13,278 nucleotides of DNA, taken from NCBI GenBank assembly GCA_937950065.1, contig CALFEN010000131.1, positions 1 to 13,278 on the forward strand. Reading direction: 5' to 3'. Source of the DNA: an uncultured bacterium (lineage in GTDB: Bacteria > Patescibacteria > JAEDAM01 > Absconditabacterales > Absconditicoccaceae). The notes beneath the pieces were generated by a model. That model was not told where the DNA came from, made no database searches, and saw only the letters and a list, made by a program, of their open reading frames with translations. Positions 1-6,950 of this stretch are shown piece after piece (position 1 is the stretch's first letter; each line of letters opens with the position of its first letter). Position numbers and translations under genes: made by a program.

Positions 1-142
1 ATTATTATAAATTTTAAATTAAATTTTTTCTTCCAAAATATAAGGAGAAGCAAATATTAAATAATACACAATTTACCAAAAATTTCAATATAATTTCGAT
101 GAATATTTAGAGATATTTTAAAATCATAAATAAACACTTATT

Positions 143-158
143 TTCAAAATATTTTGAA
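143..158. promoter_or_regulatory. 16-bp palindrome upstream of promoter, possible operator
   Basis: The sequence TTCAAAATATTTTGAA is a perfect palindrome ending 10 bp before the -35 box of the first surface protein gene. The second copy of the gene has a related but shorter inverted repeat (TCAA, 3 nt, TTGA, at 857-867) 11 bp before its -35 box. The matching place suggests a protein binding site, but short palindromes arise easily in such AT-rich DNA. Confidence 0.3.
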
Positions 159-168
159 TAAAATTCTC

Positions 169-196
169 TTGCAATCTCTAAAAATAATATTATCAT
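169..196 (+). promoter_or_regulatory. Promoter of first surface protein gene (TTGCAA-16-TATCAT)
   Basis: The -35 box TTGCAA (169-174) and the -10 box TATCAT (191-196) are 16 bp apart, and the -10 box ends 35 nt before the ATG at 232. The same layout is found upstream of the paralogue at 943, including a shared CTTGYAATCTCTA block, so the promoter seems to have been duplicated with the gene. Confidence 0.55.
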
Positions 197-231
197 TTTA
201 ATAAAGCATTTTATTTATTAAAGTCATTTAA

Positions 232-825
232 ATGAAGAATTTTTTCAAAATCCTCGGTCTTGGTCTAACTTTCGGACTTTGAATAGTTATCATTCTTGGT
301 ATTAGTTACTTTGCGTTGAAAGCACGGCAGGCTACGAATCCAACTACTGACTCTAATGCAGGCAATATATATGTTAATGCAGGTGAAACGCTTACTGCTA
401 CCAAACGAAATACCTTGGCAGATATGACATCTGAAGCTCGAACTGTAAGCAGTACGGCACAGACACAGCCTACATCTACTTATACAGATATTCCATGAAT
501 GACAACAACAATTACTCTCAAGAGAGCTGCTCTAGTCCAAATATATGTTCAGGGTGTTCAATATCAAGTAAGTTGAAGTTATTGACAAGCTGGATATAAT
601 ATAAAAATAGATTCTACTAGTTATTGTCAAAGATATAACCGAACCACAGCAACATATTTAAAAGCATGGGATACTTGGTCAATAGTTTGTTCTGTGAGTT
701 TATCTGCTGGAGATTATACTATATCTACCCAAATTTGATGAGCTGCTGGTAGTCCATATCCTTATGTTTGTGGAACTGATACTGTTCATATCCCTTGTAC
801 TATGAATATACAAGCTTTTTATTAA
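232..825 (+). CDS. Membrane-anchored surface protein, paralogue A (197 aa)
   Basis: Not recognised as a named family. Read with UGA as glycine it is a 197-aa protein with a short basic start, one hydrophobic segment (about residues 4-29), and an outer part. Residues about 30-71 (from LKARQ to EARTV) are nearly identical to the next gene, as is the C-terminal end HIPCTMNIQAFY. The middle (about 105-180) differs strongly. It has four cysteines (132, 153, 180, 189), all outside the anchor, so disulfides are possible. The polar outer part is rich in Thr, Ser, Tyr and Gly with alternating strands, as in beta-sandwich surface proteins. The ATG at 232 is chosen because it gives the complete anchor and matches the start of the paralogue (both MKNFFK). 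The anchor recalls pilin-like or single-pass surface proteins; a role in host contact is only an inference. Confidence 0.85.
337..429 (+). repeat. Direct repeat, copy 1 (in paralogue A)
   Basis: Bases 337-376 (40 bp) and 397-429 (33 bp) are identical to 1048-1087 and 1108-1140 in the second gene, at a constant offset of 711 bp. The 20 bp between the blocks differ. Such exact identity, beside regions that hardly align, suggests recent conversion or strong constraint on this part. Confidence 0.9.
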
Positions 826-878
826 TATAAAAATTTGAAATAATAGAATATATTAATCAATTTTTGAACAGGATTTCC

Positions 879-906
879 TTGTAATCTCTATAAAAATAAA
901 TATTAT
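879..906 (+). promoter_or_regulatory. Promoter of second surface protein gene (TTGTAA-16-TATTAT)
   Basis: The -35 box TTGTAA (879-884) and the -10 box TATTAT (901-906) are 16 bp apart; the -10 box ends 36 nt before the ATG at 943. The block around the -35 box matches the one upstream of the first paralogue, so each copy can be expressed separately. Confidence 0.55.
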
Positions 907-942
907 TAAATTAATAATGTTTTATTTTTTTTAAAAAAATAG

Positions 943-1539
943 ATGAAAAATTTTTTTAAATGATTACAAATTTGAGCAGGGATTTTTGTATTTCTGCTTG
1001 TCGTTGGTCTGGGCACTTACTTTGCACTGAAAGCCCGGCAAACTACCAATCCAACTACTGACTCTAATGCAGGCAATATATATGTTACCGCTGGAGAAAC
1101 ACTAACCGCTACCAAACGAAATACCTTGGCAGATATGACAGCTGAAGCTCGGACTGTACAAAGTACAAATTATATAGTCGCCACGAGTTCCCGGACTAAT
1201 ATTCCATGAATGACTAAAACTATTACCTTAAAAAGACCTGCTCATGTACAAATTTTTGTTTCATGACCACAGTGACAACCTAGTACTTATTGAAGTGTAA
1301 ATTATGGTATATATATTGATTGAACTATATGTACACGGATTGCTAACTGGAGTAGTGTTTCCGGCAATATTAGTATTAGTAATTTTAATTTGTCTTATTG
1401 AATAGATTTAGATGTATGAGACCACACTATATCTATAAAAACACTACTTGGTCAATACACTGGTCCTAGAGTCTGCGGTGGCGGTGGAACTAGCACTGCT
1501 CATATTCCTTGCACTATGAATATACAGGCTTTTTATTAA
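943..1539 (+). CDS. Membrane-anchored surface protein, paralogue B (198 aa)
   Basis: A 198-aa tandem paralogue of the gene at 232-825. It has the same MKNFFK start, a hydrophobic anchor (about residues 8-30), the conserved block after the anchor, a shared IPGMT.TITLKR segment near residues 88-99, and the same C-terminal 12 residues. Between about residues 105 and 180 it is largely different. Cysteines are at 130, 178 and 190; the last two match the C-terminal pair of paralogue A, while the upstream pair of A is only partly kept. At least ten glycines are written as UGA. The gene has its own promoter. The pattern of fixed ends and a variable middle fits a family of surface proteins that diversifies its exposed part; the function is unknown. 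Confidence 0.85.
1048..1140 (+). repeat. Direct repeat, copy 2 (in paralogue B)
   Basis: This is the partner of 337-429: two exact blocks of 40 bp (1048-1087) and 33 bp (1108-1140). The last 40 bp of the two genes, including the stop codon and the bases just after it, are also nearly identical. Confidence 0.9.
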
Positions 1540-1562
1540 TATAATATTTTTTAAAAAATCTA

Positions 1563-1590
1563 TTGAAAAAAGAAGAGTTTTTTTTATAAC
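1563..1590 (+). promoter_or_regulatory. Promoter of lipoprotein-gatA-transporter operon (TTGAAA-16-TATAAC)
   Basis: The -35 box TTGAAA (1563-1568) and the -10 box TATAAC (1585-1590) are 16 bp apart, and the -10 box ends 32 nt before the ATG at 1623. It lies directly after the surface protein gene and is the only promoter I see for the five genes up to 4742. Confidence 0.5.
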
Positions 1591-1622
1591 TGATATACAT
1601 TTATTTTTTTAATTATTTAAAA

Positions 1623-1964
1623 ATGAAAAAACTTATTTTAATATTTAGTATTTTATTTTGAACAGTTTTGCTAGTATGATGCTGACAAAAAACTCAAGAG
1701 AATCAACAGGATTCTCAACCTGCCAATCAACAGGAAGTTCCTTCTTCAGACAATTCTTCTACTTGAAGTCAAAATGATCTTTCTGGAAATGCCCAAACTT
1801 GAGATGTTGAAATGCCTTGAGATTGACAAACAGGTGATGTTACAAATCCTCAATCAACTTGAACAGCAAATTTTAGTTGAGATGACGATAAAGATGTACA
1901 AGAAATTGTAGATGCTATGAATCAGATAGTAGAGGAAGATGATACAGGAACTACAACAAAATAA
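1623..1964 (+). CDS. Small lipoprotein (113 aa), acidic and disordered
   Basis: A 113-aa protein with a clear lipoprotein signal: MKK, a hydrophobic stretch, and the lipobox LLVGC with the lipidated cysteine at residue 20. The glycine just before that cysteine is a UGA, so the signal is seen only with code 25. The mature part has no recognisable fold: it is low in complexity, rich in Gln, Asn, Ser, Thr, Gly and Asp, and ends in an acidic stretch (about residues 84-113). Such a part is probably disordered, as a linker or surface decoration. It is the first gene of the operon and is separated from gatA by 23 nt. Family membership beyond 'lipoprotein' cannot be given. Confidence 0.85.
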
Positions 1965-1987
1965 ATTTTAAAAATAAAGATAATAAT

Positions 1988-3421
1988 ATGAATTTGACTT
2001 TAAAAGAGTACATAAGGAAAGTTCAGGTTTGAGAATTAATTCCTGAAAATGTATTGGATCATTACTTCAAGAAAGCTAAAGAAAGAAATTTAGATTTATT
2101 TAGTTTTGTGAGATTTCACGAAGATTATGCAAATAAAAATATTCATGATTTCAAGTCAAGACCACTGAAGGCTGCTCCAATTTGAATTAAAGATATAATT
2201 CTTACTCAATGATATATATCAAGTTGTGCATCTAGAATGCTGGAAGATTTTGTATCTCCTTATAGTGCTACTTGTTTCAAGAATTTAGAGAATGCAGGAG
2301 GGTTGATGATGGGTAAGACAAATATGGACGAGTTTGCTATGGGTTCTGCTACAGTAAATTCATATTTTGGGAAGACAAGGAATCCTTATGGTAAAGACAG
2401 AGTACCAGGCTGAACATCAGGTGGATCTGCAGCCGCAGTCGCAGCTGATATGTGTATCGCTGCCTTGGGGACAGATACATGATGAAGTATACGTCAGCCA
2501 TCTTCTCTTTGTGGAGTGGTCTGACTAAAACCAACCTACGGTAGAGTTTCAAGGTTTGGAGTCCAGGCTATGACCTCATCATTGGATCAGGTTTGACCGA
2601 TTACCAAAACTGTAGAAGATAATCTTATCCTGCTCAAAGCTATAGCTTGATTTGATTCTAATGATGCTACAAGTTCCAAAATAGATGATTATAAATTGAT
2701 GGATGATGCTATGCAAATCCAAAGTCTTAAAAATTTTAAGATAGCATTACCAAAACAATATTTTGACGAATGACTGGATCCTAAAGTAAAAGAAGTTATA
2801 CTAAATGCTGTAGAGGAAGCAAAAAAACTTGGAGCACAAGTTGACTGGATAGATTTCCCATTGCTTAAATACGCTTTGGCAACTTATTATATTATTTCTC
2901 CTGCTGAAGTGAGTACAAACCTTGCAAGGTTTGATGGTATTAGATTTGGTTATCAGGAAAATACTTTTGATTACGACAGTATCTACGAATATTATGCAAA
3001 AGTCAGAGCTGAATGATTTGGTCCTGAAGCAAAGAGAAGAATAGTTATCTGAACTTACGTACTTAGTGCGGGCTACTATGATGCTTACTATGTAAGGGCT
3101 CAAAAGGTAAGAAAAAAATTAAAAATGGAATTTAACAAAATATTTGGAGATTATGATCTTATACTTTGACCTGTAAGTCCTACAGTAGCTTGGGGGTTAG
3201 ACGATAAAAATGATAATCCTTTATCAGAATATTTAGCAGATATTTATACTATCACTATCAACTTGATGGGATTGCCTGCTATGTCATTGCCTGTAGGTTT
3301 TGCTGAAGATAAATGAGAAGATATGCCTGTATGATTACATATTATAGCAAATCAGCGAGATGAATACAAAATTTATGGTTTTGCAAATCTAATGGAAAAA
3401 ACTTTAAAAATTTGAAAATAA
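1988..3421 (+). CDS. gatA: Glutamyl-/aspartyl-tRNA amidotransferase subunit A
   Basis: GatA of the GatCAB complex, an amidase-signature enzyme that frees ammonia from glutamine so that Glu-tRNA(Gln) and/or Asp-tRNA(Asn) can be amidated in the cytoplasm. The length, 477 aa, is normal for GatA. Visible motifs: IKD with the catalytic Lys at 68, the Gly/Ser-rich loop [14 protein letters not shown] (140-153), DTGGSIRQP with the nucleophile Ser167, SSLDQVGPI, and the GatA-specific stretches [18 protein letters not shown] and [10 protein letters not shown]. The Lys-Ser distance (99 residues) equals that of Staphylococcus aureus GatA (79 and 178). The cis-Ser position (143) reads Thr. About 16 of 39 glycines are UGA by hand count. 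gatB and gatC are not in the window. The gene is within 4 nt of the next one, so it is co-transcribed with membrane proteins. Confidence 0.95.
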
Positions 3422-3425
3422 CAAT

Positions 3426-3881
3426 ATGCAAGTACAGACATACAATGGGGAGTATTTTGAAAGGGGAAAGCGATGGTATATTAATTTTGCTACGTTTTTC
3501 GTCATTTTTATCTTATTATTGGCTTTTACAAATAGTCTGGGGGGAGTAGTAGTTATATTTCTTCTTTTGTGAGGATATCTTCTTTTTTCATTGACTATGA
3601 CAAGTAAGATATATATCACATTAAATGATAATGGAGTGAGGATTGGAGAAAAACATTATCCATTTGTTAGACTAACATGATTTGTCCTTGAAGTGTCTGG
3701 AGATACACAGGAGATCAAAAATATTGTTTTTGTGATGTGAAATAGTAAATTAATCCATACATTTGCTGATGATAATGATAATATTAGAGAATTTTTGTTG
3801 GAATTGGATAAGTATTTGCCATTATTGGAGTGATACAACCAAACCTTTTTGGATAAGTTAGCAAGGACTTTTAAGTTGTAA
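3426..3881 (+). CDS. Two-TM hypothetical protein (151 aa)
   Basis: Not recognised with certainty. The protein has a polar start of about 16 residues, two neighbouring hydrophobic segments (about 18-36 and 39-57) joined by a short Gly-rich turn, and a soluble C-terminal part of about 90 residues with alternating beta-type strands followed by a final helix. This architecture resembles small PH-like membrane proteins (bPH or DUF5673-type), but I see no diagnostic motif. It lies 4 nt after gatA and 7 nt before the transporter pair, so it probably belongs to the same transcript. The ATG is fixed by the position directly after the gatA stop. Confidence 0.8.
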
Positions 3882-3888
3882 TAATAAA

Positions 3889-4311
3889 ATGTGGATATTT
3901 TTTGCTTTATTCGCTGCTTTATCGTATTGACTATATAATTTTTTTTGCAAGATATGAACTGATAAATTTCATCCGGTAATAGTCTTTATTTTTTTAAATG
4001 GAGTTGGATTTGTTATAAGTGTAATTTTTTTGATTATAATGTTTTTGAATGGAAAAATTGATTTAAATTTCCCAAGTACAGATTTTATGTATCCGATTTT
4101 GACTTGATTGTGTTATGCGTTGGCAGAAATGCTATATGTTTATATGTTTAGTAAAAATATTAAAGTATCTATATGAACATCAATTGTAATATGAGGAACT
4201 ATCGGAGTGGCTGCTTTACTTGGTATGTTTTTTCTCAAAGATAGTTTGAATCTCTCCCAGTTCATATGACTTATATCTGTATTGTTATGAACTGTTTTAC
4301 TTTCTATTTAA
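3889..4311 (+). CDS. Half-size EamA/DMT-like transporter, paralogue 1 (140 aa)
   Basis: An integral membrane protein of 140 aa with about five hydrophobic segments (roughly 1-20, 30-53, 68-88, 95-114 and 119-139), the size of one EamA repeat of the drug/metabolite transporter superfamily. The first segment carries SYGLYNFFCKIG and the fourth ends in GMFFLKD, which fits the EamA pattern. A glutamate (E80) lies inside the third segment, in ALAEMLYVYMF, and is kept in the paralogue. Since typical EamA proteins have two such halves (10 TM), this half probably pairs, perhaps with the product of the gene 5 nt downstream. The substrate cannot be told. Confidence 0.8.
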
Positions 4312-4316
4312 ACTAA

Positions 4317-4742
4317 ATGTGGATATTCCTTGCATTGGCTTCAGCTTTTTTTTCAGGATTGTATAATTTTTTTGCAAAAATAAGTATGGATAGTATACAT
4401 CCAATAATTGTTTTTATGTTTTTGACTTGAATTAGTCTTTTTATAGGGTTTGTCTACATGTTTTTTTTGATAAAGACTAAAAAATTAGAGGTTAAATGAT
4501 ATGATATTAAATATAACTATTTGATATGGGCTTGATTGTTTTCTTCTATAGGAGAAATACTATATTTCTATATGTTTAAAGAAAATATAGGCTTATCTAT
4601 AGGAAGCGCTCTGGTAATATGATGAACTATGATTGTGGCAGCATTTCTTGGTATGTTTTTTCTCAAAGAAAAATTATCTATTTATCAGATGTTTGGAATA
4701 ATTTTTGCATTGTTTGGGGTGTTTTTGTTATCGTTAAACTAG
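4317..4742 (+). CDS. Half-size EamA/DMT-like transporter, paralogue 2 (141 aa)
   Basis: A tandem paralogue of the gene just upstream, separated by 5 nt. It has the same MWIF start, GLYNFFAKIS in the first hydrophobic segment, the conserved HPIIVFMFLTG after it, the buried glutamate E80 in IGEILYFYMF, and GMFFLKEKL near residue 115. It also has about five membrane segments. Two small genes of one transporter family encoded side by side is the usual layout of heterodimeric half-transporters, so I infer a two-subunit transporter in the cytoplasmic membrane. It ends with TAG, and is the last gene of the operon. Confidence 0.8.
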
Positions 4743-4765
4743 TTTGACATATTTAACTTACAATA

Positions 4766-4795
4766 AAATTATTAGACAAAAAGTGTCTAAAATTT
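4766..4795. terminator. Hairpin after the transporter genes, possible terminator
   Basis: The arms AAATT-A-TTAGACA and TGTCTAA-AATTT form a 12-bp stem with one bulged A and a 5-nt loop (AAAAG). It begins 24 nt after the last stop codon of the operon. No T-tract follows, so it may act as a terminator, as RNA protection, or as an operator before the next promoter; a terminator is the most likely reading. Confidence 0.4.
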
Positions 4796-4827
4796 GTATA
4801 TAAAAAATTTATAAGAAAAATCTTTTC

Positions 4828-4855
4828 TTGATTTAAACATAAATTTAATTAAAAT
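4828..4855 (+). promoter_or_regulatory. Promoter of 135-aa protein gene (TTGATT-16-TAAAAT)
   Basis: The -35 box TTGATT (4828-4833) and the -10 box TAAAAT (4850-4855) are 16 bp apart, with 33 nt to the ATG at 4889. This agrees with the spacing of the other promoters in the window. Confidence 0.45.
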
Positions 4856-4888
4856 AAATAGATTTAATGTAAATAATTAAAAAATAAA

Positions 4889-5296
4889 ATGAAAGAACTT
4901 ATATGTTATTTGGATATAAATGAAATAGAATATAAAAAGACTTTATTGGAAATTGCAGAAAATATAGATGGAGATTCCAAACTTTTGATATATACCCATA
5001 AGTGAGAGATATTAAAATATTATCAAGCTTTTTTGAATAATAAGATATCTGCAGAAGATTTTTTTATGATATGAGATATTTCTAGTCATACTAAACTAAA
5101 ATCAAAAACTCTGATTTTGGAAAGTCTTTTTCGGATATATAAAGATTTTGGATTGCAAAATATCGAGAAATATAAGGATGTTATTTTGGTAATAGACAAA
5201 AAATCAAAAATAAATTTTGAACATAAATGTCCTGATAAACTGTGAAGTTTAATTTGAGATATAGAATTGCTTGGATCAAAGATGTTTTTTATCTAA
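4889..5296 (+). CDS. Hypothetical protein (135 aa)
   Basis: Not recognised. The 135-aa protein has no signal peptide or membrane segment, so it is probably cytoplasmic. It alternates helical stretches (for example EIEYKKTLLEIAENI near residues 12-26) with short hydrophobic strands (KLLIYTHKG near 33-41, KDVILVIDKK near 98-107), which suggests a small alpha/beta fold. Four glycines are UGA; without recoding it breaks into short pieces. It has its own promoter and a leader of usual length, and lies 80 nt before the next gene, which also has a promoter. No function can be proposed. Confidence 0.75.
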
Positions 5297-5314
5297 ATCT
5301 TGAGGAAAAATCTG

Positions 5315-5342
5315 TTGAAATTTTTTGCAAAAAGTTTATATT
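5315..5342 (+). promoter_or_regulatory. Promoter of the 8-cysteine anchored protein gene (TTGAAA-16-TATATT)
   Basis: The -35 box TTGAAA (5315-5320) and the -10 box TATATT (5337-5342) are 16 bp apart. The 34-nt distance to the ATG at 5377 matches the other units and supports that start over the in-frame TTG at 5395. Confidence 0.5.
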
Positions 5343-5376
5343 TAAATGTTTTTATTTGAAGAAAAGTTTTTACGAA

Positions 5377-6648
5377 ATGCTAAAAAAGATTTGATTGATT
5401 ATTTTTATAATAGTTGCTGTGTGGACAATATATATGGCTCATCAAATTAGTTTTGAATCAAGAGAAGTAAATTTTTTTGGTGCTAAAAAAAACGTTGAAA
5501 ATATGTTTCCTAATTTTTATGCTAAATATTGGATGTTTAAAAATGAAGATCCTACTTTTGTTCGAAAAAATTCTATCTTTTCAAAATATCAGGATTACTG
5601 CTCACAAAATCATTTTAATTGTATAATATTTCCACAGCAGCAATTATACGCAGATATTGTGTGGATTAGCAGTATACAATATTTGTGATGAGTTTTGGAT
5701 AACTCCAAAACTCCATATCTGTATGATATGCTGGATAATATCACAAATCTAAACTGACATTGGGCTTATCCTTATGTTTTTGGGCAGTTATTATTACCTG
5801 TATCCAAAACAAATGATGTAGTCCCTCTAAAGGATAGAGCAAAGACACGGGATAATACTATAAGTCTTTGAGAAAAGTGAAAAAAATACATTTGTGATAA
5901 ACAGAAAGTGGAAAAGATTTCAGCATTATCTACTTGAGATTTTTATAGGATAGTCAACAATACATGAAGCAAAGAATATAATGAATTAAAGAATCCTTGC
6001 GATTCAAGTGATTTCTCAAATTACTTGGCTTTTAATTATTTTTATTATGCTGGAGACTGGAAGAATTCTGCAAATTTTTATAAAGTAGCTTCATTTGCTG
6101 AAGATGCTCCGCTTGTAAGTTCTTCAATGGTTGCAGTGGTTTCTGGGAGGTGATGACAACATATTACAAGTATGCAAATATGGTTTACACAATTTCTCAG
6201 TCTAATAGAGAAATCCTCAAAAGCTACGACTGAAGATGAAAAACAACTTTATGATTCTAAAGTAAATGAAAGCTTGAATAAGTCTCTTTTTGAGTATCAG
6301 TTGAGTATACTTCAGGATATAGACAATCAGAAAAAATGTTCTCATGATTATTATTGTTTGTTGCAGATATGAAGGATAAAGGAAAAACTTTCTAGTGATA
6401 TTACTGCTTGCCAGAGTTATAAAAATACTGATTTGGATTTGCAGAAAATAGCACAAACAGTTTCTGAAAAAGATAGTGATTTTACTGATAAGGTAAAGTG
6501 CATATTATTGTGATATGGTATTAAGAATAAATTTATAGACATGGAATCTTGAGATCTTGTATATCCGTTGAATGAAGGGAAAGACGATTGAAAATATCAA
6601 TTTAAATATTGATGGGATTACGATTTACAAGATTGGTGGATAAAATAA
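5377..6648 (+). CDS. Membrane-anchored extracytoplasmic protein with eight cysteines (423 aa)
   Basis: Not recognised as a known family. The N-terminus is MLKKIG followed by a hydrophobic segment (about 5-23), which is an uncleaved anchor or signal peptide; no lipobox is seen. The remaining 400 residues are hydrophilic and contain eight cysteines (75, 82, 173, 208, 321, 327, 345, 375), an even number, which suits disulfide bonds outside the cell. Helical stretches between about 215 and 375 (for example YLAFNYFYYAGDWKNSANFY) resemble the paired helices of tetratricopeptide-type repeats, though I cannot prove it. The C-terminus is rich in aromatic residues (WDYDLQDWWIK). The start at ATG 5377 adds MLKKIG to the anchor and gives the normal leader length; an overlapping ATG at 5346 is in another frame. 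Confidence 0.8.
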
Positions 6649-6675
6649 ATAATTTTCCATAATAAAAAATTATTT
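6647..6675. terminator. AT-only inverted repeat at the end of the 423-aa protein gene
   Basis: AAATAATTTT (6647-6656) and AAAATTATTT (6666-6675) form a perfect 10-bp stem with a 9-nt loop, starting in the stop codon. It has no G-C pair and no T-tract, so it is a weak terminator at best. Confidence 0.25.
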
Positions 6676-6950
6676 CAAATAGTATTAAAATAAGCAAAAT
6701 AGAAAAGGTTGCTTTATAAATATTTTAAAGTTTATTATTTAATTTAGCAAAAAAATATTTTATACTAATATGTATTTTGGAGTTCTGTAAAATAATATAG
6801 AGTTTTATTTATAATGTATGGCAACATACAATTAGTTTGGGATATAGTAATTAAAAGATTTAATATATTTTTTACCTAATTTTTTTACTTGATTTTTAGA
6901 ATAATTCTGTTATTATAATAATACATTTTAATATTTAAATATAATTAAGT
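6649..6950. other. 302-bp gap with hairpins, possible small RNA
   Basis: I find no gene in either strand. The gap contains a 6-bp hairpin AAGCAA/TTGCTT (6692-6714), a 6-bp hairpin TGTATG-GCAA-CATACA closed by a GNRA-type tetraloop (6815-6830), and a small stem ATTAAA-AGA-TTTAAT (6850-6864) followed by a T6 run (6868-6873), which looks like a weak terminator. A TATACT at 6761-6766 could be a -10 box for a transcript of about 100 nt. The promoter of the thioredoxin gene starts at 6889. Confidence 0.3.
6889..6916 (+). promoter_or_regulatory. Promoter of double thioredoxin gene (TTGATT-16-TATTAT)
   Basis: The -35 box TTGATT (6889-6894) and the -10 box TATTAT (6911-6916) are 16 bp apart, with 34 nt to the ATG at 6951. 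An overlapping TATAAT at 6914-6919 would have 19-bp spacing and is less likely given the other promoters. Confidence 0.5.

Larger units (their letters stand above)
1..231. other. AT-rich region without a gene, upstream of first surface protein gene
   Basis: I see no convincing gene here. One plus frame is open from base 1 to a TAA at 58-60 and could be the last 19 codons of a gene entering from the left, but nothing in it is recognisable. The right part holds a 16-bp perfect palindrome (143-158) and the promoter at 169-196. A purine-rich AAGGAGAAG at 42-50 is not followed by a start codon at a usable distance. Confidence 0.5.

Noticed and set aside
42..50. AAGGAGAAG as a Shine-Dalgarno sequence
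   Set aside because: No start codon follows at a suitable distance and no other gene in the window uses such a motif.
4744..4749. Perfect TTGACA as a -35 box
   Set aside because: No good -10 box lies 16-18 bp further on, it directly follows the transporter stop codon, and the 135-aa gene has a better-placed promoter at 4828-4855.
5346..5376. ATG at 5346 as start of the 423-aa protein
   Set aside because: It is in another frame, which soon meets a TAG; the ATG at 5377 gives the complete anchor and the standard leader length.
6217..6456. Minus-strand ORF of 79 aa inside the 423-aa protein gene
   Set aside because: It is a shadow of the plus-strand gene, is low in complexity (Ile, Phe, Leu) and lacks a promoter or neighbour. 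The same holds for the minus-strand ORFs within gatA, the thioredoxin gene and the large gene.
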